From Zasmidium citrigriseum (Eukaryota; Ascomycota; Dothideomycetes; Mycosphaerellales; Mycosphaerellaceae), in the NCBI GenBank assembly GCA_002786025.1, contig NHNW01000057.1, positions 204,351 to 268,350 on the forward strand: 64,000 nt of DNA. Direction: 5' to 3'. Positions 33,504 to 44,160 of the stretch are shown piece by piece. Under the pieces are notes generated by a model. That model was not told the DNA's origin and ran no database searches. It saw only the letters and a list, made by a program, of their open reading frames with translations. How positions within the stretch are numbered: position 1 is the stretch's first letter; each line of letters opens with the position of its first letter. The position numbers were made by a program, and so were the translations under genes.

Positions 33504-34905
33504 TCACATCATGATGGCAGGGTCAGCCAGGCCTTCCGAGTAGAAATGGTACTTTACTCCGATGGCCACCGTGGCATTGGTATTACAAGACCTTAGCTTG
33601 TTGGTCACAACGAGTCGGCCATCCCCATCATGCACATTTTGCACTATGTCTAATAGCTCGCACAATTCGATAGCCCCCTCATTAGTGAGCTGCAAATGCG
33701 ACAAATCATGTAGCCGAGCCAAGGCTTCTGTGGTCGGCTCTGTGGCGCCAGGCTCCGGTAGCAGAGGCGGCGCCAGGACTAATGTGGCGGATGTGTTTGC
33801 CCGGAGAATACCGATGTGTGCCTGCAGCTCTGCAAGGACCCGTGCATGCAGGAATGGTACCGGCGGACTTGGTCGCATGATGTATAAGGCTGCATCCTTG
33901 ACGTGCTGTGCCGCTCCAGGAGACCGTTGCTGGACTGCAATTCGATTCCTGATGTCGTTTGCGATCGCCATGTCATCCATTGAGAGAGGATTTGCCGAGT
34001 CGCTGACTTGTACGATGACACGTGAGGCCGGATACATTTCCGCCAGCGCTGTGACAGCTGTGATCGATTCGTCGCACGCCTGGACCTTCGTCAGTACATC
34101 ACGAAAGCCCTGGAAGCCATTGCCACCCACATCAATAAAACAAGCGTTGCCCCCATTGCTCCAATCGAGCCGGCTTAGCAACTGTGGAATGCTGTCGCCC
34201 ACGTCACCAGTACATCGGCGATAGGCATGCCATTGACGCTGTAGTCGATTGCGTTCCATCAGCGCCAGGTGGAAAGGTTGAGCGGTGTTGAACGCGGCCC
34301 CATATGCACTCTGTTCGCCATCGCTTTGCGTCGTCACGGCAGACATATGGAGAGCACTCGGTGCCGCTGTCTCAGCCAGGAACATAGCAGCATCCAAGTA
34401 AGAAGGAACAGTAACAAAGCGTGCGGACAAGGGAGTATGACCAACGTGGCCCGGCTCAGGTTCTCGCAAGAATCCAAAAACCTGCATCAAGCGGACAACA
34501 CGACACAGTCGGTCCTCTGGCACGCCAGCCATGTCTGCAACCTCTCTGGTGGCAATACTCCCTGACAGCGGGATGCACACCATCACCTGGAATTCGCCTA
34601 GCCATCTCAGACATGCCAGGACTTGCGTCTGGAGTCGGGGTTAGCGAAAGAAGTTCCAGGATCCAGAATGATTCACGTACCTGGCTGGCAAGATTTTGAA
34701 TGAAATCAGATGGTTCTGAGAGCAGCATCTGCAACTTCGTGACATTGGCTGGAATCGAACGCCTGGCTCTCTGTACTTCGACAGGAGCATCGTTGCCTGA
34801 GCTGTCGATGGAATCCTTCCTTGAATCTTTGCCGTGGTCCAACAACGTTTCGGTGGCGGCGGTGAGCTCTCTGCTGCACTTCTCCAAGTTTTGAAGGTAA
34901 GTCAT
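33504..34905 (-). CDS. AflJ/AflS-like O-methyltransferase-fold co-regulator (mdpA type)
   Basis: 449 residues; exons 34905-34681 and 34628-33504, intron 34629-34680 (52 nt, phase 0). The ATG at 34905 (MTYLQNLEKC) is the only in-frame one. Exon joining gives LASQ-TQVLACLRWLGEFQVMVCIPL, then VADMAGVPEDRLCRVVRLM, FLREPEPGHVGHTPLSARFV. This is the winged-helix start typical of AflS/AflJ and MdpA proteins. The methyltransferase half is degenerate: FIDVGGNGFQGF stands where SAM motif I is expected. Known role of the family: AflS binds the Zn2Cys6 activator AflR and enhances cluster transcription. Here the partner would be the AflR-like protein encoded at 44.2 kb. A palindrome variant lies at 35064-35075 upstream. 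Confidence 0.88.
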
Positions 34906-36189
34906 GGTGGTCACCACAAGTCCTCGTCGATACTCCCTTCCTCCAACATGGCTAATTGGAAGGTCATGGCAGGCTTGTATCACAATTGTCTGACACGATC
35001 CGGCACGAATCTAGCATGTCATCGGTTCCAATCTACGATTCGGCTTCGTAAAGGCTCTGCGACCCCGGTTCCCGATTCTCATCACCTATCTCATTCGCCA
35101 GCTGTTTCATCGGTCAGAGGACCACCCTGCACACAGGTGAGAGAACGTGGTCCTACGACAGGCTGGCAGACGATTCTCGCTGCGTTTCAGGCGTGCTGCA
35201 GCAGGATGCGGCGAAGGATCAGGACTGTCTCTCTCCATGCAGCTCATCGTAGCTTCACCAGGATAGCGAGGAGAATAGTTCAAACCTTCAACCATGAGGC
35301 TCCGGACCGTGCTGCCGCATGGTCTTAGAGTACATGCGACTGCCCCACAAGTGCTTGGAGCTGGTCAATCGTTGAGCTTCGATTGCCACAATTCCGATCT
35401 GCGCCAACTCGTTCAGTACATTGGAGCGAAAATAGTGGAGAGCTGTAGTTCATGCCGGCGTGAGCACTTTCCGTCCAAGCTCATTGCAGCCACGTTGATC
35501 AGCCTATAATACTAGGTCTAGTCGCTGGACGCCCGAAAGACTGCCCTAAAGTGCGTGGCCAACTCAATTAGCCACACCTTCAATCCTTAGTCATCACTTA
35601 TAGTTCAGGCTTCTTGGAGAGCTCCCGTTCGTCATGACTGAACATCTGTGCTCGCTTGAATGGGTTTCAAATACACGATTCCTGACTGGGCCGATGGAAA
35701 GCTGAGGCATGAATCCATTAGTACCTTGATAGCAGTTGTGCTTACGCCGGCTCAGCTTTTCTCGATCTCGTAGATTTAACCATTGACTTGCAGCTTTTCC
35801 GAGCGTCAATGTTGACTTTACTTCTCCGAAGTGCAACATGTCAAGCTCGTATCTTTACCACGCCTTGTCAGCTTGCTATCAGTCAACATAAGCACTCATC
35901 GACGATAAGCACTTCCGAAATGCAGTCAAGACCCAAACTTCCTTCTGATGGCAATCGCGGTAATTTCGTCCCTAGAGTCAGTCCCATTTCGGCACATTTT
36001 GCGTTTCAATATCTCAAGAAAGCAGGCCAGCGGCAGTTCAAAACTGGCAAGCCGGAGAGTCTGAACGACATGGCCAGCAGTGGATAAGGAGAGTTTTCGA
36101 CCATTCGAAGTCATTGATCATGGGTTGTGACGATGGAAACTCAGAGTTTGGCCGTGAAGCTATACGGGTGACTATCTGACTGTTGTGAT
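34906..36189. other. intergenic, promoter of the AflJ-like gene
   Basis: About 1.3 kb. Apart from the regulatory element at 35064-35075, no gene, RNA or repeat was recognised; the short frames look random. Confidence 0.5.
35064..35075. promoter_or_regulatory. cluster element variant CCCGGTTCCCGA
   Basis: Reverse complement TCGGGAACCGGG contains CGG-N3-CCG. It lies about 160 nt upstream of the AflJ-like ATG. Confidence 0.5.
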
Positions 36190-37025
36190 CTAGCCGAAGG
36201 TCACATCGGTATCGACAGGAAAGTTCACGTAGCCCTGCCCCTTGACAAACGTCTGCAACCACGGTCCCTGGGTCTTGCTCTCGGCCAACTCGTTGTAGAA
36301 CTGTGCATGTGCCTCGCCGCTGATGCCCTTGCCTCCAAGTTTTCCGTTCGCCTGTCTCTCATCGGCGTAGTAGAATCTGGAAGGTGTCAGCCATTTCATC
36401 GATAAGCAATGCCACATCATCCAGAGCTTACTTGTAGCCCTTGCCTTTATAGGCCTGTGCAGCGGCCGCGAGCATGTGAGCAGATGCACTCTTGCCAATG
36501 CCGAGGGTCATGATGCCTGCGAATGGGGCAAAGTTCATGGCGTTGCCCGTATAGATGAAGGTACGAGATGCTGATGCTGGAACCTTCTCGAAAGAAGCAA
36601 CGGCTTCCTTGATGGCCATGAATGCGCTTGTGGTGTTGATGTCCATGTGGTTCTGGAAAGTGGCTAGATCGGTCTCAAAGGGGTGATCCTTGGCCGCCAA
36701 AGCAACAGCACCGGCTGTCATCGTCAGCTTCAATCAACCACAGACGGCTCATCCAAAGTCGATCGACAGTGTGCTACTTACCATTGTACACAACGACACT
36801 TGGCTCTCCACAAGCCGCTCGGACCTTCGCGAAAACATCTGGCACAGACTTGGGCTCCGCAAGATCGGCTTGGATGTACGTGTACGAGGGGATGGCGTCC
36901 TCAGGCTGACCCTTGCGTGAAGTGAGAGCAACCTTGTAACCTTTTGAGGCGAACTCCTTGGCAACATTGGCTCCAATGTTGGGTCCTGCACCGAGGATCA
37001 ATGCAACTGGTGGAATTGGAGACAT
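36190..37025 (-). CDS. atypical SDR-like protein lacking the catalytic Tyr
   Basis: 237 residues; exons 37025-36782, 36714-36432, 36376-36190; introns 36715-36781 (67 nt) and 36377-36431 (55 nt). Start at ATG 37025 (MSPIPPVALILGAGPNIGANVA), giving the Rossmann loop GAGPNIG at once. After the first intron an NAG motif appears (VVYNAGAVAL). In the place of YxxxK the sequence reads LGIGK (in IMTLGIGKSASAH), so Lys is kept but Tyr is Leu. The region before it (FIYTGNAMNFAP) holds no SSxxG Ser. The protein may be a non-canonical reductase or a non-catalytic binding partner. The element TCGGGATCCCGC lies 130 nt upstream, supporting cluster membership. Confidence 0.85.
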
Positions 37026-37154
37026 GGTGGCGATGAGTGTAGCGGAATGTATCGATATCTGGTCAGGTCGCGTGTCTGCTTGTTGTTTCCAAGGCAATAT
37101 ATGCCCTGCTCTACATTGGTGTCAATTCGCATTTCGGCACGATTGCACACAAAG

Positions 37155-37166
37155 TCGGGATCCCGC
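37155..37166. promoter_or_regulatory. cluster palindrome variant TCGGGATCCCGC
   Basis: CGG-N4-CCG core, one terminal base off the perfect palindrome, 130 nt upstream of the atypical SDR gene. Confidence 0.6.
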
Positions 37167-37564
37167 ACAGACAAGCTCGCTGTCTGATGTCCGGTCCCGT
37201 CCAATGAGAACGCTCGAATATAGAATACATCGAAGTACGTCAGTCGGACATGCGAATCACTCTCGATTGCCGTAGGTCTCTGCTGCATGCTTCGGATCGG
37301 CGGCATTGATGCGGCAATATCTTCGACTTGCATCCAAACGAGCGTCAGTTCGTCGAAGTCTGATGGGCTTGCTCCGTGTCCAAGTTGTGAAAGGTGACGT
37401 TGAGATAAGCTATACGGATTCTGAGAACGAATGGAAATCCCTGCGACTGATCAGGGGTTCGAACGGATAAGATTACCAATTCAATGGCCTCACGAGTCAC
37501 GATGCATACAATTTTGTTGTTCTACAGCAAGATTCTGCTTCGTGAAGTTTCTCTCTCAAATTGC

Positions 37565-39253
37565 CTACATCCTCGGCGTGTACTTGACGTAGACACCCTC
37601 TGGGATCTTTGGTGCAGCGGTGTCCAGATCAATGTAAGGCTCTTGACTCGGAAGAACTCCTCCATCAACATCGCAAGGCTCCCACTTGAACTTCGCAAGT
37701 GCGTGAACCAAGATCACGTTCTGCTGCAGCTTTGCCCAACGCATGCCCAAGCAAGGATGGCGACCATGACCCCAGCCAACAACTATCACATGGTTAGCTT
37801 GCGTACACATATGGAGCGAAACGATACTCACAGCCAAGCGCTTCCTTCTCGTACTCTCTGCGTCCCTCCCCGTAACGCTCAGGGTCAAATTTGTACGGAC
37901 TTGGATATAGCTTCTCGTTGTAATGGACATCCGCAGTATTGTAAGAGGCAAGGCTACGGCCCGGGATGACTTCGTTGGTGCCTGGAATAGGAAGAGGTTT
38001 CGAAGACATGTTCAGCCGGAACATGGGGAAGGCCGTGTACATGCGGATAGTCTCTTTGAAGCACAGGTCAATGGAGGGAAATGCGGATTCCCAAGCTTCG
38101 ATTGGAAGGGCCTTCAGCTGCTCGCTCAACGGTGCCTTATGTTCGTTCGAATACTTGCGGGCCGCTGCTTTGATCTCTTCGTAGACCTTGTCTTGCCAGT
38201 CTTGGCGGTTCGCCATGATATTGAGCAGAACCCCGGCTAGAATACCTGCATTGGCAACGGCAATGAAGGAAATGCTGACGAGGAATCTGACAATGTACTC
38301 CTCCGGGTCGCGGTTGTCGATGAAAACTTGCAGAGCATCGTCCTTGCGAGTGCCGCTGGTCCTGATACGCTCTCGAACAATTGGTGTCATGATTCGACGC
38401 AGTTGCCAGCGACCATACCAGCGCTTCAGCATGGATACACTAGGGACCATGGGATGGACAATGTTGTGCCGGCTACTGGTGGATGCGAACATGGCGAGAA
38501 CCTCGTACAAACGTTCGAACTTCTCTTCGTCATCCGCGAAGATATCAGTCAGGAGGATTCGAGCACTCATCTTGAGAATAGTTGGATAGCTCGATGTGAA
38601 AGGATTCGTTACGCCAGCCTCGCCCAGAGATTCAATGGCTTGATAGGCGTCATTGTTGATTCTTGGAAGCCTGGTGGCTAGCTGGTCGGTCTTCATGAGG
38701 TCCACGATGCGCTTGTAGAACCAGCTTCGGCCATTGTGGTAGCCCAGCTCGTGAATCTTGTGGTCGATATGTGAGAACTGATAGTCGGGTCCAAGCCCCA
38801 GAAGAGCAGTGTTGCCGTACAAAAAGTCAAGATCGCGGCTTTCCAAGTATGCTCTTCGAGCACGCTCTCCAGATACCGATACGACTTGGTATCTTCCGAG
38901 CCAAAAGCTGAAATTGCCTGTCTTTGATGTGGCCGTCGAGTCTCTCCAGAAGCTCCTGTTTCGATCGATTAGTATATCTTGAGATTGATGTGTCAAGAAC
39001 CGACGATCTGTTACCATTTGTTGTCAAAGAATCGCCATGACCCGACAATTGGCCAGGTGTCAGTGGTAAAAGCAGGCGACTGTTTGTCGACTCTTGGACT
39101 AGATGCAAAGTAGATCGCAAGAGAGAGCACAGTCACGGTCACCAATCCCATCAACCTCAGCGGCTGACCATTCTCGTTGACATCGGACGACGGCAGAGTC
39201 GTCCACGACGGACTTTCGTGTGAGGTGTTGTTCATCCAAGCACTTGCCTCCAT
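37565..39253 (-). CDS. cytochrome P450
   Basis: 526 residues; exons 39253-39015, 38955-37832, 37782-37565; introns 38956-39014 (59 nt) and 37783-37831 (49 nt). An N-terminal membrane anchor (LMGLVTVTVLSLAIYFA) is at ~34-50. The K-helix ExxR is in FKETIRMY, the PERF-like motif is FDPERYGEG, and the heme loop GWGHGRHPCLG places the axial Cys at residue 465. The heme loop is only complete after the last intron is removed. The I-helix reads FIAVANAGILAG: the usual AGx(D/E)T pair is missing (Asn and Ala instead). Expected location is the ER membrane. Role: oxidative tailoring, possibly phenol coupling; in cladofulvin biosynthesis a cluster P450 (ClaM) dimerises an anthraquinone, but identity with that enzyme is not claimed. 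Confidence 0.92.
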
Positions 39254-39627
39254 GGTAGAAAGACAGGAACATACAGTCTGGACAGAGAATCGTGCAGCAT
39301 AGATCGAGGGTTATATTCTCTCGGGCATGAGATCGATTCGTAAAGTTCGGATCGTTCTGCAAAAGTTGCTTGTCATTGGCTTCTCCTCCTGCTCAAACCC
39401 GAGACCTCTCGATTGGGTATTCGGCGATTTGACCAATCGACGACAGCATCGACACCGATGTTCAGCATTACTCTCCGATTATGGATTGGTGGTCCTTGGT
39501 TTGACCTCCCCTACTACATGCACGAGAGATCATTTGGAACGAGGTTTTGAAGGCATGTTCTGCTATCTTTTATCCATGAAAAATCTCAAGTTTATATTTC
39601 CATTTCGACGTCGTCTACTAATGACCT
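39254..39627. other. intergenic, promoter of the P450 gene
   Basis: No cluster palindrome was found here; nothing else recognised. Confidence 0.45.
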
Positions 39628-40123
39628 CTAGGGAATAGGTCCATGCTGACTCAAATATGCCTGAAAGCGAGGGAAGAAGTCCTTGTAGAATGCCGTATCC
39701 ACCATCTCCTCGATCTTATCGATCTGCATCCCATCCTCGCTGAAAGTGACAAACAAAGCATAGTCATTGGTCCACTTGTAATCAAAAGCTGTATCTGCAG
39801 TGGAGAGAGCGTAGATGGCAGCCCTGTTCTGTGCTGCATCATGAACAACGTTGTGGATGGAAAGCTGTCTGAGATCAGCAAGTCCCACTGATTGGCATTG
39901 TGGTCCTCGTTCATACCTCCCAGTTACTGAGAACACTCAGAAGAGCAGGCAGCGATTGCAAGATCTCAGGCTTCGATTTAGGTGGCATGCCAAGGGCGAA
40001 TGGAAGAAACTGCTGTGTGCAGTTGTCTGACCATAGTGCCGTCCACGATTCAGGGGTAATGGTCTTCCACCCGTCGAGAAACTTGTCGAGTGTTGCTGCT
40101 TGGACTTCCGCTGGAGCTGGCAT
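39628..40123 (-). CDS. SnoaL/NTF2-like protein (mdpB-type dehydratase candidate)
   Basis: 147 residues; exons 40123-39917 and 39864-39628, intron 39865-39916 (52 nt, phase 0). The sequence opens LDKFLDGWKTITPESWTALWSDNCTQQFLP, followed by strands IHNVVHDAAQNRAAIYALSTADTAF, YALFVTFSEDGMQIDKIEEMVDTAF, then YKDFFPRFQAYL. This is the single-domain SnoaL-like cone seen in the small proteins of emodin-type clusters (MdpB, AgnL8 type), proposed to dehydrate or cyclise atrochrysone-derived intermediates. A catalytic role is family inference. It is a head-to-tail neighbour of the thioesterase gene. A near-match TCGGGCCACGA lies at 40206. Confidence 0.88.
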
Positions 40124-40579
40124 GGTGATAGTGGGAGACCCAAATGGACGTCGTGATCGTCTGCTCCATCACACTGAGATGTCGTCTATAAAGAAAGCAG
40201 AAACATCGGGCCACGAGCCGTATTCGTCCTCTAATTGGCCAGTGCATCTTCGCGAGAGAACAAATGTGCCGAAAAAGTGGCCACCGGGCTCGAGACAGCC
40301 CTGGTAGTACTAATCATTTTGTGTTTCGGGGAAGCTTCAACAAGCACTGTCCAACAGAGGTCGGTGCCAAGTGGCGCCCGGGCGATCACCTAGTCTGTGG
40401 AGCAACATATGCCCTAGGTGGCCCGGCCAAGTTGGACAGCAACCCCAGCGATCCCTGACGACGTCGTGTCGTACGGGGCTAAGAATGTACCAAGCATTTC
40501 GCTACCACAAAGATCTACACTCGTCGAGAGCCAACTTAGCCGTCACTTGGGTGCAAGAACGAATGTTACACGACACTAA
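40124..40579. other. intergenic
   Basis: Promoter of the SnoaL-like gene and 3' flank of the thioesterase gene; no gene seen. Confidence 0.45.
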
Positions 40580-41717
40580 TTACATGGGTGCCGTAGTCGA
40601 CCTTGCCAGCCTGCCGTTTGGCAGACCCTTGCCGATGCCGAACCACTTCTTGACACCTCCTCTGACCTCGAAAGCCACCTTGCCGTCCTCAGTTAGCTTT
40701 CTCAAAATTTCCTCAGTGAAGGGTTCGATGGCCGACTGCCGCACTTCATCATCTAGCCCGGACCCGTACGCCTCGATCACCAGCTCATGCAGAGTGACGC
40801 TTCCTTTGCCACGCCCTGCATCTTTTCTCTTGAGACTCTGCAGAGCCTGCAAGACCTGCCTCTCGCGGCGAAGCTTGATAGCCAGCTCGCCGGCAATCTT
40901 CTTCGGTAGATCCGCGATAACCTCGCCATGAGCAGGATAGCCGATGGCGCAGTGGTACTCCTTCATCGCACGCAGAGAGTCCATCCAGACATTGAGCTGC
41001 TCGACTGCTGCAGTACCGGATCCGAGGACCATGTCGCCCGTGAACATGGCGTTCTCTTCCTCGAGTATGAAGCACATGTGGTCGTGCGAATGTCCTGGAG
41101 CGTGCACCGAACGGACCGTGGCGCCCTCGACAGAAAAGACTTGACCATCGACGATGGGCTGTTGTGTGTTGCCGGGAGTATGCTTGTAGACGGAGTCCTT
41201 CAGATGCGGATATAAGCGAAGCAGATCAGGAACTCCTCCCTGAAGAACAAGCATCAATGTCGAAATTGTCTCGATTGGTCGCTGCACAAGCTTACCATGT
41301 GATCGCCGTGCCAATGTGTTAGCAGGACGCTTGAAAGCGAGGTTTGGTGATCATTGATCGTTGAAGAGATCAGTTCCGCCCATTTGGGAATGCCCTGAGC
41401 TGTGTCAAGGATAAGTCGCTCTCGTCCGGTTCCAATGATGTACGTGTTGGTGCCTTGCAAGGTGAACTGAATTTGGTCAGTAAAGTAATAACATTCGCTT
41501 TTGCATCTGATCTCACCTTTCCGGCATTCTGTCCCAACACTCGAATCACTCTTGGGCTGAGCTGTTCAACATCAGCGAGCTCCGGCAGACGTGAAAGTTG
41601 TGCCTCCAAGTATTCCTCGAATGCACATATATTCAGAGCCTTGTTGATTTGCATGTAGCCGCCCTTGCGTTGGGCAGAGCCATCATTGCCGTCGTCGAAG
41701 CTCGTGGATCCCGTCAT
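40580..41717 (-). CDS. metallo-beta-lactamase-type ACP thioesterase (mdpF/AptB type)
   Basis: 343 residues; exons 41717-41517, 41466-41296, 41239-40580; introns 41467-41516 (50 nt) and 41240-41295 (56 nt), both phase 0. The ATG at 41717 is preferred to 41654 because the stretch GGYMQINKALNICAFEEYL, typical of this family's N-terminus, begins before the inner Met. The zinc motif THWHGDH falls at residues ~117-123 (H118, H120, D122, H123), directly before the second intron. Further ligands are likely in APGHSHDH and FTGDMVLG. Family role: hydrolytic release of atrochrysone carboxylic acid from the ACP of PKSs lacking a thioesterase domain, as the PKS at 46.1 kb does. Confidence 0.93.
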
Positions 41718-44160
41718 GTTTGGTTCTGGGGTTTCAAAGAATGTACGTTTTTCGAACGAAAGCAACTCAGTGGATTCATCAAAGCGAAAACTTGGCGGAC
41801 AGCACCTACCAGACTGTGGCCTTAGGCAGTGTTCGGGCAATTTTCCCATGCGAATTACTGAACCGTCGAGCACTCGAGCGAAACACGCTGACTTTGGCCC
41901 TAGCCCACTCCTCGACTTCGCCATATTCGCACCAATGCTCGGGTTTCCTCGAATTGCAATCTCCAGACCGTCGGGCCTGGGAGAGATCGCCTATCACATG
42001 TGAGGCTTTTGCGATTGAACACCGAACATGATGCCGCTTGAGGAAGGTAGAACTTTCACATGTTCGTCGAATCTGCTGCCGCTGGCTGCTTGAACTTCCC
42101 AACAAATCAGGGTCTCTAAGGGCATCGGCGTGAACATTTCACTGCGTCGACCCTGGAGCCGTTCTTGCGAGGCCCTCTCAGGCCGGACAACGGCCATTGA
42201 GCATCAAACCTACCAGAAGATCATGTCGACCTCTGGTTGGCGAGGAAGCACCCGATAAGGGTGCACACATGCAGAACACCTGCAACCCATTTGGGGGGCG
42301 TCTTTACGCAATTCCGTGAATCTGTACGAAGACAATTTCATTGCATCGTCGTAGATTGCCTGAACGACATCACGCAAGCCAAGACCTGCTCACTGCCTTA
42401 TGTTAGTCTCGTCCTTCATATAAGAAGCATGAACTGACCAGTCTGGTGAACCACAATGCTCGGATGGGTTGAGGAGAAGCTGGAGCACGGTCAAGTCTAC
42501 TCTAATTGTAAAGTCAGCGTTTAAGGAAAACGAGCAGGTCGGTTGAGAACAAAAGGTTGAGAAGTGGCATCGCGCACAGCTACCTGAAAACAGCACAGTC
42601 TCAGCTCATGCGGGCTGAGGTGGCTGCGGCTTGCCAGATGGATTCGTGCATGTGGTGCACGTACGCAACCTGGTCGACGATGAAGCTGGTTGACGTTGTG
42701 GTTGCGTTGTTTAGTTCACCCTCGGCTTGACGAGGCCTCCAAGATGCGTATACGACACGCTAGAGGACAGTAGTGGCCCTAAGAACGTTGAAGAAGGGGC
42801 CGTGCACCCGTGCTGCATGCGGTAGCCTTTCGCACGCTTCACCCATCTGCAGCCACGCGGGTGTGGCTTCACGCTAGGCTGGCTATCGTGATCGTGCAGA
42901 GCTTGTTTTCAGAGTGCGTGCTTGTGTCGCCTGCCCTACGGCCCCGCTTCTCTCTCTCTCCATCATCACTGCCCTTCTCTCAATCTAGGTACAATCCACG
43001 ACTGCGGCCGATATCGACTCTTTGGGTCGTATGGCCAGTAAGCTCACGCCCAGTAATGCCAGTGCAGGAGTGTGGGGAGTCAGCGACGATCGGTCAGCAC
43101 CAAGATGGGCATTGCTTCGGAGATGCTGCTTCTGTCTGACATCCAGTTTGTGATCGAACAGGTTAACTATGTCACGGCTATCCGGCCTCCCGCGAGCTCA
43201 CCATCGCCTGCACAAACTCTCTAGTCAAGCGACCCGGCTCGAATAGCTGAGCACGCGCGTCGGCATTTAGCACGGAGGCCTTGGCCGCATCGCGTACGAA
43301 TGCTTGGTGGTGTTGTTGCATTCCCACGGGCCACGAGGACCACGGGTCTTTGCTCCACAGCCGTTTGCTTGTACCACGTGCGAGTCGTTCGTTTCACAGC
43401 TGCCTATTCCGGCAGTCCCAACGCCTTTCATGCGACAAATCTCACCATCGTCATCGAGCTGTCGACTAGAAAAACATCACAGGCACTTGTCAGGATCCCA
43501 CGATATTTCTCTCCGGTCGCCCCCATATACTGTCAGACGGAGAGTCTGCTGGGCACTGGGGCTGTCATTTTGGACCCTGAGATGGCACTACAATGTGCTA
43601 GTAAGCGGAAATAGCTGAACAGCCGCATCGATCAGGATCGTCGTGCCCACTTCGCACAAGCTTCGCTGCTTCAAGGATAAGCAACGCCATGGACGAAGGA
43701 TCATTAGGCCACACGAACGATGCTTTGACCGTTCGGGGACCGGTGTATACCATGAAGCTATTGGTCCACGCCGGAAACCAGCCGTCAGGGAACCTTTGCT
43801 AGTCGAGAATGACGATTGTTGGTTCGCTCAGCTTGCAGCACGCCTTACACCCATCGAGCCACCATGATATCGCAGCGATGCTACTCTGGACTTGCACTAA
43901 CAGGTGAAACGGCCAGTAGCCACTTCACATGGTCGTGGGCCAGCATGTCGATGTCGATGATCGTTGCGATGTCCGGCTAACTGATCGTTTATCACACATG
44001 CTGCGCTCCACTGTTGGTTCCAGCTGCATGGCGACCCTGGTTCCCTCACGGCCTGGGGAGGGTCCCATTTGAAAGAATCTCCCGGAGGCAGATATCAATC
44101 CTGCCATGCTCGACATTTCCCCTTGATCCATGCTCACTGAACGCCACTTTTGTTCCAAAC
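41718..44160. other. long gene-free stretch inside the cluster
   Basis: About 2.4 kb between divergent genes. No family-like frame on either strand; base use is ordinary, not RIP-like. Contains TCGAGCACTCGA (41866-41877), a palindrome of similar shape without CGG half-sites, and TCGGGGACCGG at 43733. Could hold a decayed gene or long promoters. Confidence 0.5.
43733..43743. promoter_or_regulatory. cluster element variant TCGGGGACCGG
   Basis: CGG-N3-CCG core, one base off the AflR consensus, about 430 nt upstream of the AflR-like gene; possible autoregulation. Confidence 0.4.

Noticed and set aside
40206..40216. TCGGGCCACGA as a cluster element
   Set aside because: TCG-N5-CGA by chance is frequent; it lacks the second CCG half-site and fails the strict AflR consensus.
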